Origin: Volvox africanus
Taxonomy: Eukaryota > Chlorophyta > Chlorophyceae > Chlamydomonadales > Volvocaceae
Direction: 5' to 3'
Length of the DNA: 64,000 nucleotides
NCBI GenBank assembly: GCA_030268105.1
Contig: BSDZ01000091.1
Span: forward strand, 124,001 to 188,000
In this document: positions 29,084-40,930 of the stretch, in pieces
Position numbering within the stretch: position 1 is the stretch's first letter
Layout: the number at the start of each line of letters is the position of its first letter
The notes under the pieces: generated by a model
What the model was told of the DNA's origin: nothing
Database searches by the model: none
What the model saw: the letters and a program-made list of their open reading frames with translations, nothing else
Position numbers and translations under genes: made by a program

Positions 29084-29330
29084 CCTACCTACTGTGGTGG
29101 CGATGGTGATGGCTGTGTCGATGTCGGTGGCGGTGTCTGTGGCGGTGGTGCCAGTGGTGGCGGCGGTGGTGATCGTGGCGGTGATGGCGGTGATGGCGGT
29201 TGTTATGGTGTTCTCCGTCCCTCCCTTACTTCGCCCGCCCGCCCTCCCTCCATTCCTACCTACTTCGGTGGCGGTGGTGGCGGTGGTGGCGGTCGTGGCG
29301 GTGGTGGCGAATCTTTCACCTCCTGACGAG
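29084..29330. repeat. Inverted GC-rich module
   Basis: GGTGGCGG-type triplets, then a C-rich tract (CGCCCGCCCGCCCTCCCTCC), then GGTGGCGG triplets again: the module of 20457-21260 on the opposite strand. Confidence 0.8.
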
Positions 29331-29636
29331 AACAAATTGCGGCCAAAGCTACTGGTTAATGCTTGAAAGAATCGTATGAGTAATATTGGGTTTTCAGCCG
29401 TCCTTTCCAGCTTACCCGTATTCAATTAGTGTAGGGCCGTGGCGGCGTCGGTTGCAATGATGACGAAGGTGGCGGTGGTGGCGGCGTTGACAGTGTTTGC
29501 GGACGTGGCGTTGGTGGCGGTGGCGGCGGTTGTGGCATTGGTGGCGGTGATGGCCTCCCTACCGCCCTCACTCCGTCCTTCGTTCCCGCCAACTCACTCT
29601 CCCTCCCACCCTCCCTCCCTCCCTTTCTACCTACAT
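29331..29636. repeat. Unique spacer and last complete inverted module
   Basis: 29331-29420 is unique, non-coding sequence. 29421-29636 is another GTGGCGG stretch with a C-rich tract (CCCTCCCTCCCTCCC, about 29606-29622), after which no further C-rich tract appears and the minisatellite takes over. Confidence 0.7.
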
Positions 29637-31732
29637 TCGGCGGTGGCGGTGGCGGCGTTGGTGGCAGTGATGGCGAAGGTGTCGGCGAATTTGTCGGCAA
29701 TAGCGGCGTCGGTGGCGTTGGTGGCGGAAGTGGCGATGTTGGTGTTGGTGGCGGCTGTGGCCATGGTGGCCATGGTGGCGGCGTTGGTGGCGGCGATGTC
29801 CATGATGACGTTGGTGGCGTTGGTGGCGTAAGCGGCGTTGGTGGCGGTGGCGTAGGTGGCGTTGGTGGCGTTGGTGGCGTTGGTGGCGTTGGTGGCGGTG
29901 TTGGTGGTGGTGGCGGCTGTGGCGGTGGTAGCGGTGGTGGCGGCGTTGGTGGCAGCGATGTCGGTGATGGCGTTGGTGGCGTTGGTGGCGTTGGTGGCGT
30001 TGATGGCGTTGGTGGCGTTGGTGGCGGTAGTGGCGTTGGTGTTGGCGTGACGGTTTGTGGCGAACGTGGCGCTGATGGTGCTGATGGCGGTGTTGGCGGT
30101 TGTGGCGGTGATGACTTTGACTGCGTTGGTGGGGTTGGCCGCCTTGGTGGCGGTGGTAGCGGTGGCGTTGGTGGCATTGGTGGCTTTGGTGTCGTTGATA
30201 GCGTTGATGGCGTTGGTGGCGTTGGTAGGGGCGTTGGTGGAGGCATTGGTGGTGGCGTGACGGTTTGTAGGGAACGTGGCGCTGGTGGTGCAGATGGCGG
30301 TGTCGGCGGTTGCGGCGTTGGTGGCTTTGACGGCGTTGGTGGCGTTGGCGGCGTTGGTGGCGTTGGTGGCGTTGGCGGCGTTAGTGGCATTGGCGGCTTT
30401 GGTGTCGTTGGTGGCTTTGGTGGGGTTGGTGGCGTTGGTGGAGGCGTTGGTGGAGGCGTTGGTTGCGTTAGTGGCGTTGGTGGCGTTAGTGGCGTTGGTG
30501 GCGGTGTTGGTGGTGGTGCCGGTGTTGGTGGTGGTGGCGGCTGTGGCGGTGGTAGCAGTGGTGGTGGCGGTGCTCGCGGCGATGTCGGTGATGGCGTTGG
30601 TGGCGTTGATGGCGTTGATGGCGGTGTTGGTGGTGGTGGCGTTGGTGGCGCTGGTGGCGTTGGTGGTGGCGTGACGGTTTGTGGGGAACGTGGCGCTGGT
30701 GGTGCTGATGGCGGTGTCGGCGGTTGCTGCGGTGGTGGCTTTGACTGCGTTGGTGGCGTTGGTGGCGTTGGCGTTGGTGGCGTTGGCGGCGTTGGTTGCG
30801 TTGGTGGCGGTGTTGGTGGTGGTGGCGGCGGCGTTGGCGGCGATGTCAGTGATGGCGGACGTGGCGGACGTGGCGGCGTTGGCAATGGTGGCAGTGGTGA
30901 CGTTGATGTCGGTGATGGCGGAAGTGGTTTTGGTGGCGGACGTGGCGTTGGTGGCGTTGGAGGCGTTGGTGGCGTTGGTGGCGTTGGTGTAGGCGTTGGT
31001 GGCGTGAGTGGCGTTGGTTGCGTTGGTGGTGGCGTGACGGTTTGTGGCGATGGTGGTGCTGATGGCGGTGTCGGCGGTTGTGGCGTTGGTGAGGTTGGTG
31101 GCGGTAGTGGCGTTTGTGGCTTTGACGGCGTTGGTGGCGTTGGAGGCGTTGGTGTCGTTGGTGGCGGTGTCGTTGGTGTCGTTGGTGGAGGCGTTGTTGA
31201 GTCGGCGTTGTTGGTTGCGGTGGCGTTGATGGCGTTGGTGGCGTTGGTGGCGTGGATGGAGGCGTTGGTTGCGTTGGTGGCGTTGGTGGCGTTGTTGGTG
31301 GTGGTGGCGGCTGTGGCTGTGGTGGCGGTGATGGCGGCGTTGATGGCGGCAATGTCAGTGATGGCGGACGTGGCTTTGGTGGCGGACGTGGCTTTGGTTG
31401 CGTTGGTGGCGTGGCTGGAGGCGTTGGTGGCAATGGTGGCGTTGGTGGCGTTGATGGAGGCGTTGGTGGTGTTGATGGAGGCGTTGGTGGCGTTGATGGA
31501 GGCGTTGGTGGCGTTGGTGGCGGTGTTGGTGGTGGTGGCGGTGTTGGTGGTGGTGGCTGCTGTGGCAGTGGTAGCGGTGGTGGCGGCGGTGCTCGCGGCG
31601 ATGTCGGCGATGTCGGTGATGGCGTTGGTGGCGTTGGTGGCGTTGGTGGCGTTGATGGCGTTGGTGGCGTTGGTGGAGGCGTTGGTGGCGTTGGTGGCGT
31701 TGGTGGTGGCGTTGGTGGTGGCGTGACGGTTT

Positions 31733-34132
31733 GTGGGGAACGTGGCGCTGGTGGTGCAGATGGCGGTGTCGGCGGTTGCGGCGGTGGTGGCTTTGACTGC
31801 GTTCGTGGCGTTGGTGGCGTTGGCGTTGGTGGCGTTGGCGGCGTTGGTTGCGTTGGTGGCGGTGTTGGTGGTGGTGGCGGCGGCGGTGGTGGCGATCTCA
31901 GTGATGGCGGACGTGGCGGACGTGGCGGCGGTGGCGATGGTGGCAGTGGTGACGTTGATGTCGGTGATGGCGGAAGTGGTTTTGGTGGCGGACGTGGCGT
32001 TGGTGGCGTTGGTGGAGGCGTTGGTGGCGTTGGTGGCGGTAGTGGCGTTGGTGGTGGCGTTACGGTTTGTGGCGAACGTGGTGCTGATGGCGCTGATGGT
32101 GCTGATGGCGGTGTCGGCGTTTGTGGCGTTGGTGAGGTTGGTGGCGGTAGTGGCGTTTGTGGCTTTGACGGCGTTGGTGGCGTTGGTGGGGTTGGTGGCG
32201 TTGGTGGAGGCGTTGGTGGAGGCGTTGGTGGCGTTAGTGGCGTTGGTGGCGTTAGTGGCGTTGGTGGCGGTGTTGGTGGTGGTGGCGGTGTTGGTGGTGG
32301 TGGCGGCTGTGGCGGTGGTAGCGGTGGTGGCAGCGGTGCTCGGGGCGATGTCGGTGATGGCGTTGGTGGCGTTGATGGCGTTGATGGCGGTGTTGGTGGT
32401 GGTGGCGTTGGTGGCGCTGGTGGCGTTGGTGGTGGCGTGACGGTTTGTGGGGAACATGGCGCTGGTGGTGCAGATGGCGGTGTCGGCGGTTGCGGCGGTG
32501 GTGGCTTTGACTGCGTTGGTGGCGTTGGTGGCGTTGGCGTTGGTGGCGTTGGCGGCGTTGGTTGCGTTGGTGGCGGTGTTGGTGGTGGTGGCGGCGGCGG
32601 TGGTGGCGATGTCAGTGATGGCGGACGTGTCGGACGTGGCGGCGGTGGCGATGGTGGCAGTGGTGACGTTGATGTCGGTGATGGCGGAAGTGGTTTTGCT
32701 GGCGGACGTGGCGTTGGTGGCGTTGGTAGGGGCGTTGGTGGCGTTGGTGGCGTTGGTGGCGTTAGTGGCGTTGGTGGCGGTGTTGGTGGTGGTGGCGGTG
32801 TTGGTGGTGGTGGCGGCTGTGGCGGTGGTAGCTGTGGTGGCGGCGGTGCTCGCGGCGATGTCGGTGATGGCGTTGGTGGCGTTGATGGCGTTGATGGCGG
32901 TGTTGGTGGTGGTGGCGTTGGTGGCGCTGGTGGAGGCGTTGGTGGAGGCGTTGGTGGCGATAGTGGCGCTGGTGGCGTTAGTGGCGTTGGTCGCGGTGTT
33001 GGTGGTGGTGGCGGTGTTGGTGGTGGTGGCGTTGGTGGCGTGGATGGAGGCGTTGGTTGCGTTGGTGGCGTTGGTGGCGGTGTTGGTGGTGGTGGCGGCT
33101 GTGGCTGTGGTGGCGGTGATGGCGGCGTTGGTGGCGGCGATGTCAGTGATGGCGGACGTGGCTTTGGTGGCGGACGTGGCTTTGGTGGCGTTGGTGGCGT
33201 GGCTGGAGGCGTTGGTGGCAATGGTGGCGTTGGTGGCGTTGATGGAGGCGTTGGTGGTGTTGATGGAGGCGTTGGTGGTGTTGATGGAGGCGTTGGTGGC
33301 GTTGGTGGCGGTGTTGGTGGTGGTGGCGGTGTTGGTGGTGGTGGCTGCTGTGGCGGTGGTAGCGGTGGTGGCGGCGGTGCTCGCGGCGATGTCGGCGATG
33401 TCGGTGATGGCGTTGGTGGCGTTGGTGGCGTTGATGGCGTTGGTGGCGTTGGTGGTGCTGGTGGCGTTGGTGGAGGCGTTGGTGGCGGTAGTGGCGTTGG
33501 TGTTGGCGTGACGGTTTGTGGCGAATGTGGCGCTGATGGTGCTGATGGCGGTGTTGGCGGTTGTGGCGGTGATGACTTTGACTGCGTTGGTGGCGTTGGC
33601 CGCCTTGGTGGCGGTGGTAGCGGTGGCGTTGGTGGCATTGGTGGCTTTGGTGTCGTTGATAGCGTTGATGGCGTTGGTGGCGTTGGTAGGGGCGTTGGTG
33701 GAGGCGTTAGTGGTGGCGTGACGGTTTGTAGGGAACGTGGCGCTGGTGGTGCTGATGGCGGTGTCGGCGGTTGCGGCGGTGGTGGCTTTGACTGCGTTGG
33801 TGGCGTTGGCGGCGTTAGTGGCTTTGGTGGCTTTGGTGTCGTTGGTGGCTTTGGTGGGGTTGGTGGCGTTGGTGGAGGCGTTGGTGGAGGCGTTGGTGGC
33901 GTTAGTGGCGTTGGTGGCTTTAGTGGCGTTGGTGGCGGTGTTGGTGGTGGTGGCGGCTGTGGCGGTGGTAGCGGTGGTGGCGGCGGTGCTCGCGGCGATG
34001 TCGGTGATGGCGTTGGTGGCGTTGATGGCGTTGATGGCGGTGTTGGTGTTGGTTGCGTTGGTGGCGCTGGTGGCGTTGGTGGAGGCGTTGGTGGCGTTGG
34101 TGGCGTTGGTGGTGGCGTTGGTGGTGGCGTGA
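31733..34132 (+). repeat. Array segment duplicated at 39155-41503
   Basis: Landmarks at 31733 and 32447 recur at 39155 and 39869 (offset 7422), and those at 33518 recur at 40931 (offset 7413). The 9-bp change in offset is one basic unit gained or lost. Confidence 0.85.
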
Positions 34133-34660
34133 CGGTTTGTGGGGAACGTGGCGCTGGTGGTGCTAATGGCGGTGTCGGCGGTTGCGGCGGTGGTGGCTTT
34201 GACTGCGTTGGTGGCGTTGGTGGCGTTGGCGTTGGTGGCGTTGGTGGCGTTAGTGGCGTTGGTGGCGGTGTTGGTGGTGGTGGCGGTGTTGGTGGTGGTG
34301 GCGGCTGTGGCGGTGGTAGCTGTTGTGGCGGCGGTGTTCGCGGCGATGTCGGTGATGGCGTTGGTGGCGTTGATGGCGTTGATGGCGGTGTTGGTGATGG
34401 TGGCGTTGGTGGCGCTGGTGGAGGCGTTGGTGGAGGCGTTGGTGGCGATAGTGGCGCTGGTGGCGTTAGTGGCGTTGGTCGCGGTGTTGGTGGTGGTGGC
34501 GGTGTTGGTGGTGGTGGCGGCTGTGGCGGTGGTAGCGGTGGTGGCGGCGGTGCTCGCGGCGATGTCGGTGATGGCGTTAATGGTGTTGATGGCGTTGATG
34601 GCGGTGTTGGTGGTGGCGGCGTTGGTGGCGCTGGTGGCGTTGGTGTTGGCGTGACGGTTT

Positions 34661-37600
34661 GTGGCGAACGTGGCGCTGATGGTGCTGATGGCGGTGTTCG
34701 CGGTTGTGGCGGTGATGACTTTGACTGCGTTGGTGGCGTTGGCCGCGTTGGTGGCGGTGGTAGCGGTGGCGTTGGTGGCATTGGTGGCTTTGGTGTCGTT
34801 GATAGCGTTGATGGCGTTGGTGGCGTTGGTAGGGGCGTTGGTGGAGGCGTTGGTGGTGGCGTGACGGTTTGTGGGGAACGTGGCGCTGGTGGCGTTGGCG
34901 TTGGTGGCGTTGGCGGCGTTGGTTGCGTTGGTGGCGGTGTTGGTGGTGGTGGCGGCGGCGGTGGTGGCGATGTCAGTGATGGCGGACGTGGCGGACGTGG
35001 CGGCGGTGGCAATGGTGGCAGTGGTGACGTTGATGTCGGTGATGGCGGAAGTGGTTTTGGTGGCGGACGTGGCGTTGGTGGCGTTGGTGGAGGCGTTGGT
35101 GGCGTTGGTGGCGGTAGTGGCGTTGGTGGTGGCGTTACGGTTTGTGGCGAACGTGGTGCTGATGGCGCTGATGGTGCTGATGGCGGTGTCGGCGTTTGTG
35201 GCGTTGGTGGGGTTGATGGCGTTGGTGGAGGCGTTGGTGGAGGCGTTGGTGGCGTTAGTGGCGTTGGTGGCGTTAGTGGCGTTGGTGGCGGTGTTGGTGG
35301 TGGTGGCGGTGTTGGTGGTGGTGGCGGCTGTGGCGGTGGTAGCGGTGGTGGCAGCGGTGCTCGCGGCGATGTCGGTGATGGCGTTGGTGGCGTTGATGGC
35401 GTTGATGGCGGTGTTGGTGGTGGTGGCGTTGGTGGCGCTGGTGGCGTTGGTGGTGGCGTGACGGTTTGTGGGGAACATGGCGCTGGTGGTGCTGATGGCG
35501 GTGTCGGCGGTTGCGGCGGTGGTGGCTTTGACTGCGTTGGTGGCGTTGGCGGCGTTCGGGGCTTTGGTGGCTTTGGTGTCGTTGGTGGCTTTGGTGGAGT
35601 TGGTGGCGTTGGTGGAGGCGTTGGTGGAGGCGTTGGTGGCGTTAGTGGCGTTGGTCGCGGTGTTGGTGATGGTGGCGGTGTTGGTGGTGGTGGCGGCTGT
35701 GGCGGTGGTAGCGGTGGTGGCGGCGGTGCTCGCGGCGATGTCGGTGATGGCGTTAATGGTGTTGATGGCGTTGATGGCGGTGTTGGTGGTGGCGGCGTTG
35801 GTGGCGCTGGTGGCGTTGGTGTTGGCGTGACGGTTTGTGGCGAACGTGGCGCTGATGGTGCTGATGGCGGTGTTCGCGGTTGTGGCGGTGATGACTTTGA
35901 CTGCGTTGGTGGCGTTGGCCGCGTTGGTGGCGGTGGTAGCGGTGGCGTTGGTGGCATTGGTGGCTTTGGTGTCGTTGATAGCGTTGATGGCGTTGGTGGC
36001 GTTGGTAGGGGCGTTGGTGGAGGCGTTGGTGGTGGCGTGACGGTTTGTGGGGAACGTGGCGCTGGTGGCGTTGGCGTTGGTGGCGTTGGCGGCGTTGGTT
36101 GCGTTGGTGGCGGTGTTGGTGGTGGTGGCGGCGGCGGTGGTGGCGATGTCAGTGATGGCGGACGTGGCGGACGTGGCGGCGGTGGCAATGGTGGCAGTGG
36201 TGACGTTGATGTCGGTGATGGCGGAAGTGGTTTTGGTGGCGGACGTGGCGTTGGTGGCGTTGGTGGAGGCGTTGGTGGCGTTGGTGGCGGTAGTGGCGTT
36301 GGTGGTGGCGTTACGGTTTGTGGCGAACGTGGTGCTGATGGCGCTGATGGTGCTGATGGCGGTGTCGGCGTTTGTGGCGTTGGTGGGGTTGATGGCGTTG
36401 GTGGACGCGTTGGTGGAGGCGTTGGTGGCGTTAGTGGCGTTGGTGGCGTTAGTGGCGTTGGTGGCGGTGTTGGTGGTGGTGGCGGTGTTGGTGGTGGTGG
36501 CGGCTGTGGCGGTGGTAGCGGTGGTGGCAGCGGTGCTCGCGGCGATGTCGGTGATGGCGTTGGTGGCGTTGATGGCGTTGATGGCGGTGTTGGTGGTGGT
36601 GGCGTTGGTGGCGCTGGTGGCGTTGGTGGTGGCGTGACGGTTTGTGGGGAACATGGCGCTGGTGGTGCTGATGGCGGTGTCGGCGGTTGCGGCGGTGGTG
36701 GCTTTGACTGCGTTGGTGGCGTTGGCAGCGTTCGGGGCTTTGGTGGCTTTGGTGTCGTTGGTGGCTTTGGTGGAGTTGGTGGCGTTGGTGGAGGCGTTGG
36801 TGGAGGCGTTGGTGGCGTTAGTGGCGTTGGTGGCGGTGTTGGTGGTGGTGGCGGTGTTGGTGGTGGTGGCGGCTGTGGCGGTGGTAGCAGTGGTGGTGGC
36901 GGTGCTCGCGGCGATGTCGGTGAAGGCGTTGGTGGCGTTGATGGCGTTGATGGCGGTGTTGGTGGTGGTGGCGTTGGTGGCGCTGGTGGCGTTGGTGGAG
37001 GCGTTGGTGGCGTTGGTGGCGTTGGTGGTGGCGTTGGTGGTGGCGTGACGGTTTGTGGGGAACGTGGCGCTGGTGGTGCTAATGGCTGTGTCGGCGGTTG
37101 CGGCGGTGGTGGCTTTGAATGCGTTGGTGGCGTTGGTGGCGTTGGCGTTGGTGGCGTTGGCGGCTTTGGTTGCGTTGGTGGCGGTGTTGGTGGTGGTGGC
37201 GGCGGCGGTGGCGGCGATGTCAGTGATGGCGGACGTGGCGGACGTGGCGGCGGTGGCGATGGTGGCAGTGGTGACGTTGATGTCGGTGATGGCGGAAGTG
37301 GTTTTGGTGGCGGACGTGGCGTTGGTGGCGTTGGTGGAGGCGTTGGTGGCGTTGGTGGCGCTGGTGGCGTTGGTGTTGGCGTGACGGTTTGTGGCGAACG
37401 TGGCGCTGATGGTGCTGATGGCGGTGTTCGCGGTTGTGGCGGTGATGACTTTGACTGCGTTGGTGGCGTTGGCCGCGTTGGTGGCGGTGGTAGCGGTGGC
37501 GTTGGTGGCATTGGTGGCTTTGGTGTCGTTGATAGCGTTGATGGCGTTGGTGGCGTTGGTAGGGGCGTTGGTGGAGGCGTTGGTGGTGGCGTGACGGTTT

Positions 37601-38602
37601 GTGGGGAACGTGGCGCTGGTGGCGTTGGCGTTGGTGGCGTTGGCGGCGTTGGTTGCGTTGGTGGCGGTGTTGGTGGTGGTGGCGGCGGCGGTGGTGGCGA
37701 TGTCAGTGATGGCGGACGTGGCGGACGTGGCGGCGGTGGCAATGGTGGCAGTGGTGACGTTGATGTCGGTGATGGCGGAAGTGGTTTTGGTGGCGGACGT
37801 GGCGTTGGTGGCGTTGGTGGAGGCGTTGGTGGCGTTGGTGGCGTTAGTGGCGTTGGTGGTGGCGTTACGGTTTGTGGCGAACGTGGTGCTGATGGCGCTG
37901 ATGGTGCTGATGGCGGTGTCGGCGTTTGTGGCGTTGGTGGGGTTGATGGCGTTGGTGGAGGCGTTGGTGGAGGCGTTGGTGGCGTTAGTGGCGTTGGTGG
38001 CGTTAGTGGCGTTGGTGGCGGTGTTGGTGGTGGTGGCGGTGTTGGTGGTGGTGGCGGCTGTGGCGGTGGTAGCGGTGGTGGCAGCGGTGCTCGCGGCGAT
38101 GTCGGTGATGGCGTTGGTGGCCTTGATGGCGTTGATGGCGGTGTTGGTGGTGGTGGCGTTGGTGGCGCTGGTGGCGTTGGTGGTGGCGTGACGGTTTGTG
38201 GGGAACATGGCGCTGGTGGTGCTGATGGCGGTGTCGGCGGTTGCGGCGGTGGTGGCTTTGACTGCGTTGGTGGCGTTGGCGGCGTTCGGGGCTTTGGTGG
38301 CTTTGGTGTCGTTGGTGGCTTTGGTGGAGTTGGTGGCGTTGGTGGAGGCGTTGGTGGAGGCGTTGGTGGCGTTAGTGGCGTTGGTGGCGGTGTTGGTGGT
38401 GGTGGCGGTGTTGGTGGTGGTGGCGGCTGTGGCGGTGGTAGCGGTGGTGGTGGCGGTGCTCGCGGCGATGTCGGTGAAGGCGTTGGTGGCGTTGATGGCG
38501 TTGATGGCGGTGTTGGTGGTGGTGGCGTTGGTGGCGCTGGTGGCGTTGGTGGAGGCGTTGGTGGCGTTGGTGGCGTTGGTGGTGGCGTTGGTGGTGGCGT
38601 GA
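34661..38602 (+). repeat. Higher-order repeat, 1176-bp and 1554-bp periods
   Basis: Landmarks at 34661, 34871 and 35468 recur at 35837, 36047 and 36644 (1176 bp) and again at 37391, 37601 and 38198 (1554 bp), the third interval having an extra segment of 378 bp. Confidence 0.85.
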
Positions 38603-40930
38603 CGGTTTGTGGGGAACGTGGCGCTGGTGGTGCTAATGGCTGTGTCGGCGGTTGCGGCGGTGGTGGCTTTGACTGCGTTGGTGGCGTTGGTGGCGTTGGC
38701 GTTGGTGGCGTTGGCGGCGTTGGTTGCGTTGGTGGCGGTGTTGGTGGTGGTGGCGGCGGCGTTGGCGGCGATGTCAGTGATGGCGGACGTGGCGGACGTG
38801 GCGGCGGTGGCGATGGTGGCAGTGGTGACGTTGATGTCGGTGATGGCGGAAGTGGTTTTGGTGGCGGACGTGGCGTTGGTGGCGTTGGTGGAGGCGTTGG
38901 TGGCGTTGATGGAGGCGTTGGTGGCGTTGGTGGCGGTGTTGGTGGTGGTGCCGGTGTTGGTGGTGGTGGCGGCTGTGGCGGTGGTAGCGGTGGTGGTGGC
39001 GGTGCTCGCGGCGATGTCGGTGAAGGCGTTGGTGGCGTTGATGGCGTTGATGGCGGTGTTGGTGGTGGTGGCGTTGGTGGCGCTGCTGGCGTTGGTGGAG
39101 GCGTTGGTGGCGTTGGTGGCGTTGGTGGTGGCGTTGGTGGTGGCGTGACGGTTTGTGGGGAACGTGGCGCTGGTGGTGCTAATGGCTGTGTCGGCGGTTG
39201 CGGCGGTGGTGGCTTTGACTGTGTTGGTGGCGTTGGTGGCGTTGGCGTTGGTGGCGTTGGCGGCGTTGGTTGCGTTGGTGGCGGTGTTGGTGGTGGTGGC
39301 GGCGGCGGTGGCGGCGATGTCAGTGATGGCGGACGTGGCGGACGTGGCGGTGGTGGCGATAGTGGCAGTGGTGACGTTGATGTCGGTGATGGCGGAAGTG
39401 GTTTTGGTGGCGGACGTGGCGTTGGTGGCTTTGGTGGAGGCGTTGGTGGCGTTGGTGGCGGTAGTGGCGTTGGTGGTGGCGTTACGGTTTGTGGCGAACG
39501 TGGTGCTGATGGCGCTGATGGTGCTGATGGCGGTGTCGGCGTTTGTGGCGTTGGTGAGGTTGGTGGCGGTAGTGGCGTTTGTGGCTTTGACGGCGTTGGT
39601 GGCGTTGGTGGGGTTGGTGGCGTTGGTGGAGGCGTTGGTGGAGGCGTTGGTGGCGTTAGTGGCGTTGGTGGCGTTAGTGGCGTTGGTGGCGTTGTTGGTG
39701 GTGGTGGCGGTGTTGGTGGTGGTGGCGGCTGTGGCGGTGGTAGCGGTGGTGGCAGCGGTGCTCGGGGCGATGTCGGTGATGGCGTTGGTGGCGTTGATGG
39801 CGTTGATGGCGGTGTTGGTGGTGGTGGCGTTGGTGGCGCTGGTGGCGTTGGTGGTGGCGTGACGGTTTGTGGGGAACATGGCGCTGGTGGTGCAGATGGC
39901 GGTGTCGGCGGTTGCGGCGGTGGTGGCTTTGACTGCGTTGGTGGCGTTGGTGGCGTTGGCGTTGGTGGCGTTGGCGGCGTTGGTTGCGTTGGTGGCGGTG
40001 TTGGTGGTGGTGGCGGCGGCGGTGGTGGCGATGTCAGTGATGGCGGACGTGTCGGACGTGGCGGCGGTGGCGATGGTGGCAGTGGTGACGTTGATGTCGG
40101 TGATGGCGGAAGTGGTTTTGCTGGCGGACGTGGCGTTGGTGGCGTTGGTGGAGGCGTTGGTGGCGTTGGTGGCGTTGGTGGCGTTAGTGGCGTTGGTGGC
40201 GGTGTTGGTGGTGGTGGCGGTGTTGGTGGTGGTGGCGGCTGTGGCGGTGGTAGCTGTGGTGGCGGCGGTGCTCGCGGCGATGTCGGTGATGGCGTTGGTG
40301 GCGTTGATGGCGTTGATGGCGGTGTTGGTGGTGGTGGCGTTGGTGGCGCTGGTGGAGGCGTTGGTGGAGGCGTTGGTGGCGATAGTGGCGCTGGTGGCGT
40401 TAGTGGCGTTGGTCGCGGTGTTGGTGGTGGTGGCGGTGTTGGTGGTGGTGGCGTTGGTGGCGTGGATGGAGGCGTTGGTTGCGTTGGTGGCGTTGGTGGC
40501 GGTGTTGGTGGTGGTGGCGGCTGTGGCTGTGGTGGCGGTGATGGCGGCGTTGGTGGCGGCGATGTCAGTGATGGCGGACGTGGCTTTGGTGGCGGACGTG
40601 GCTTTGGTGGCGTTGGTGGCGTGGCTGGAGGCGTTGGTGGCAATGGTGGCGTTGGTGGCGTTGATGGAGGCGTTGGTGGTGTTGATGGAGGCGTTGGTGG
40701 TGTTAATGGAGGCGTTGGTGGCGTTGGTGGCGGTGTTGGTGGTGGTGGCGGTGTTGGTGGTGGTGGCTGCTGTGGCGGTGGTAGCGGTGGTGGCGGCGGT
40801 GCTCGCGGCGAGGTTGGTGATGGCGTTGGTGGCGTTGGTGGCGTTGATGGCGTTGGTGGCGTTGGTGGTGCTGGTGGCGTTGGTGGAGGCGTTGGTGGCG
40901 GTAGTGGCGTTGGTGTTGGCGTGACGGTTT

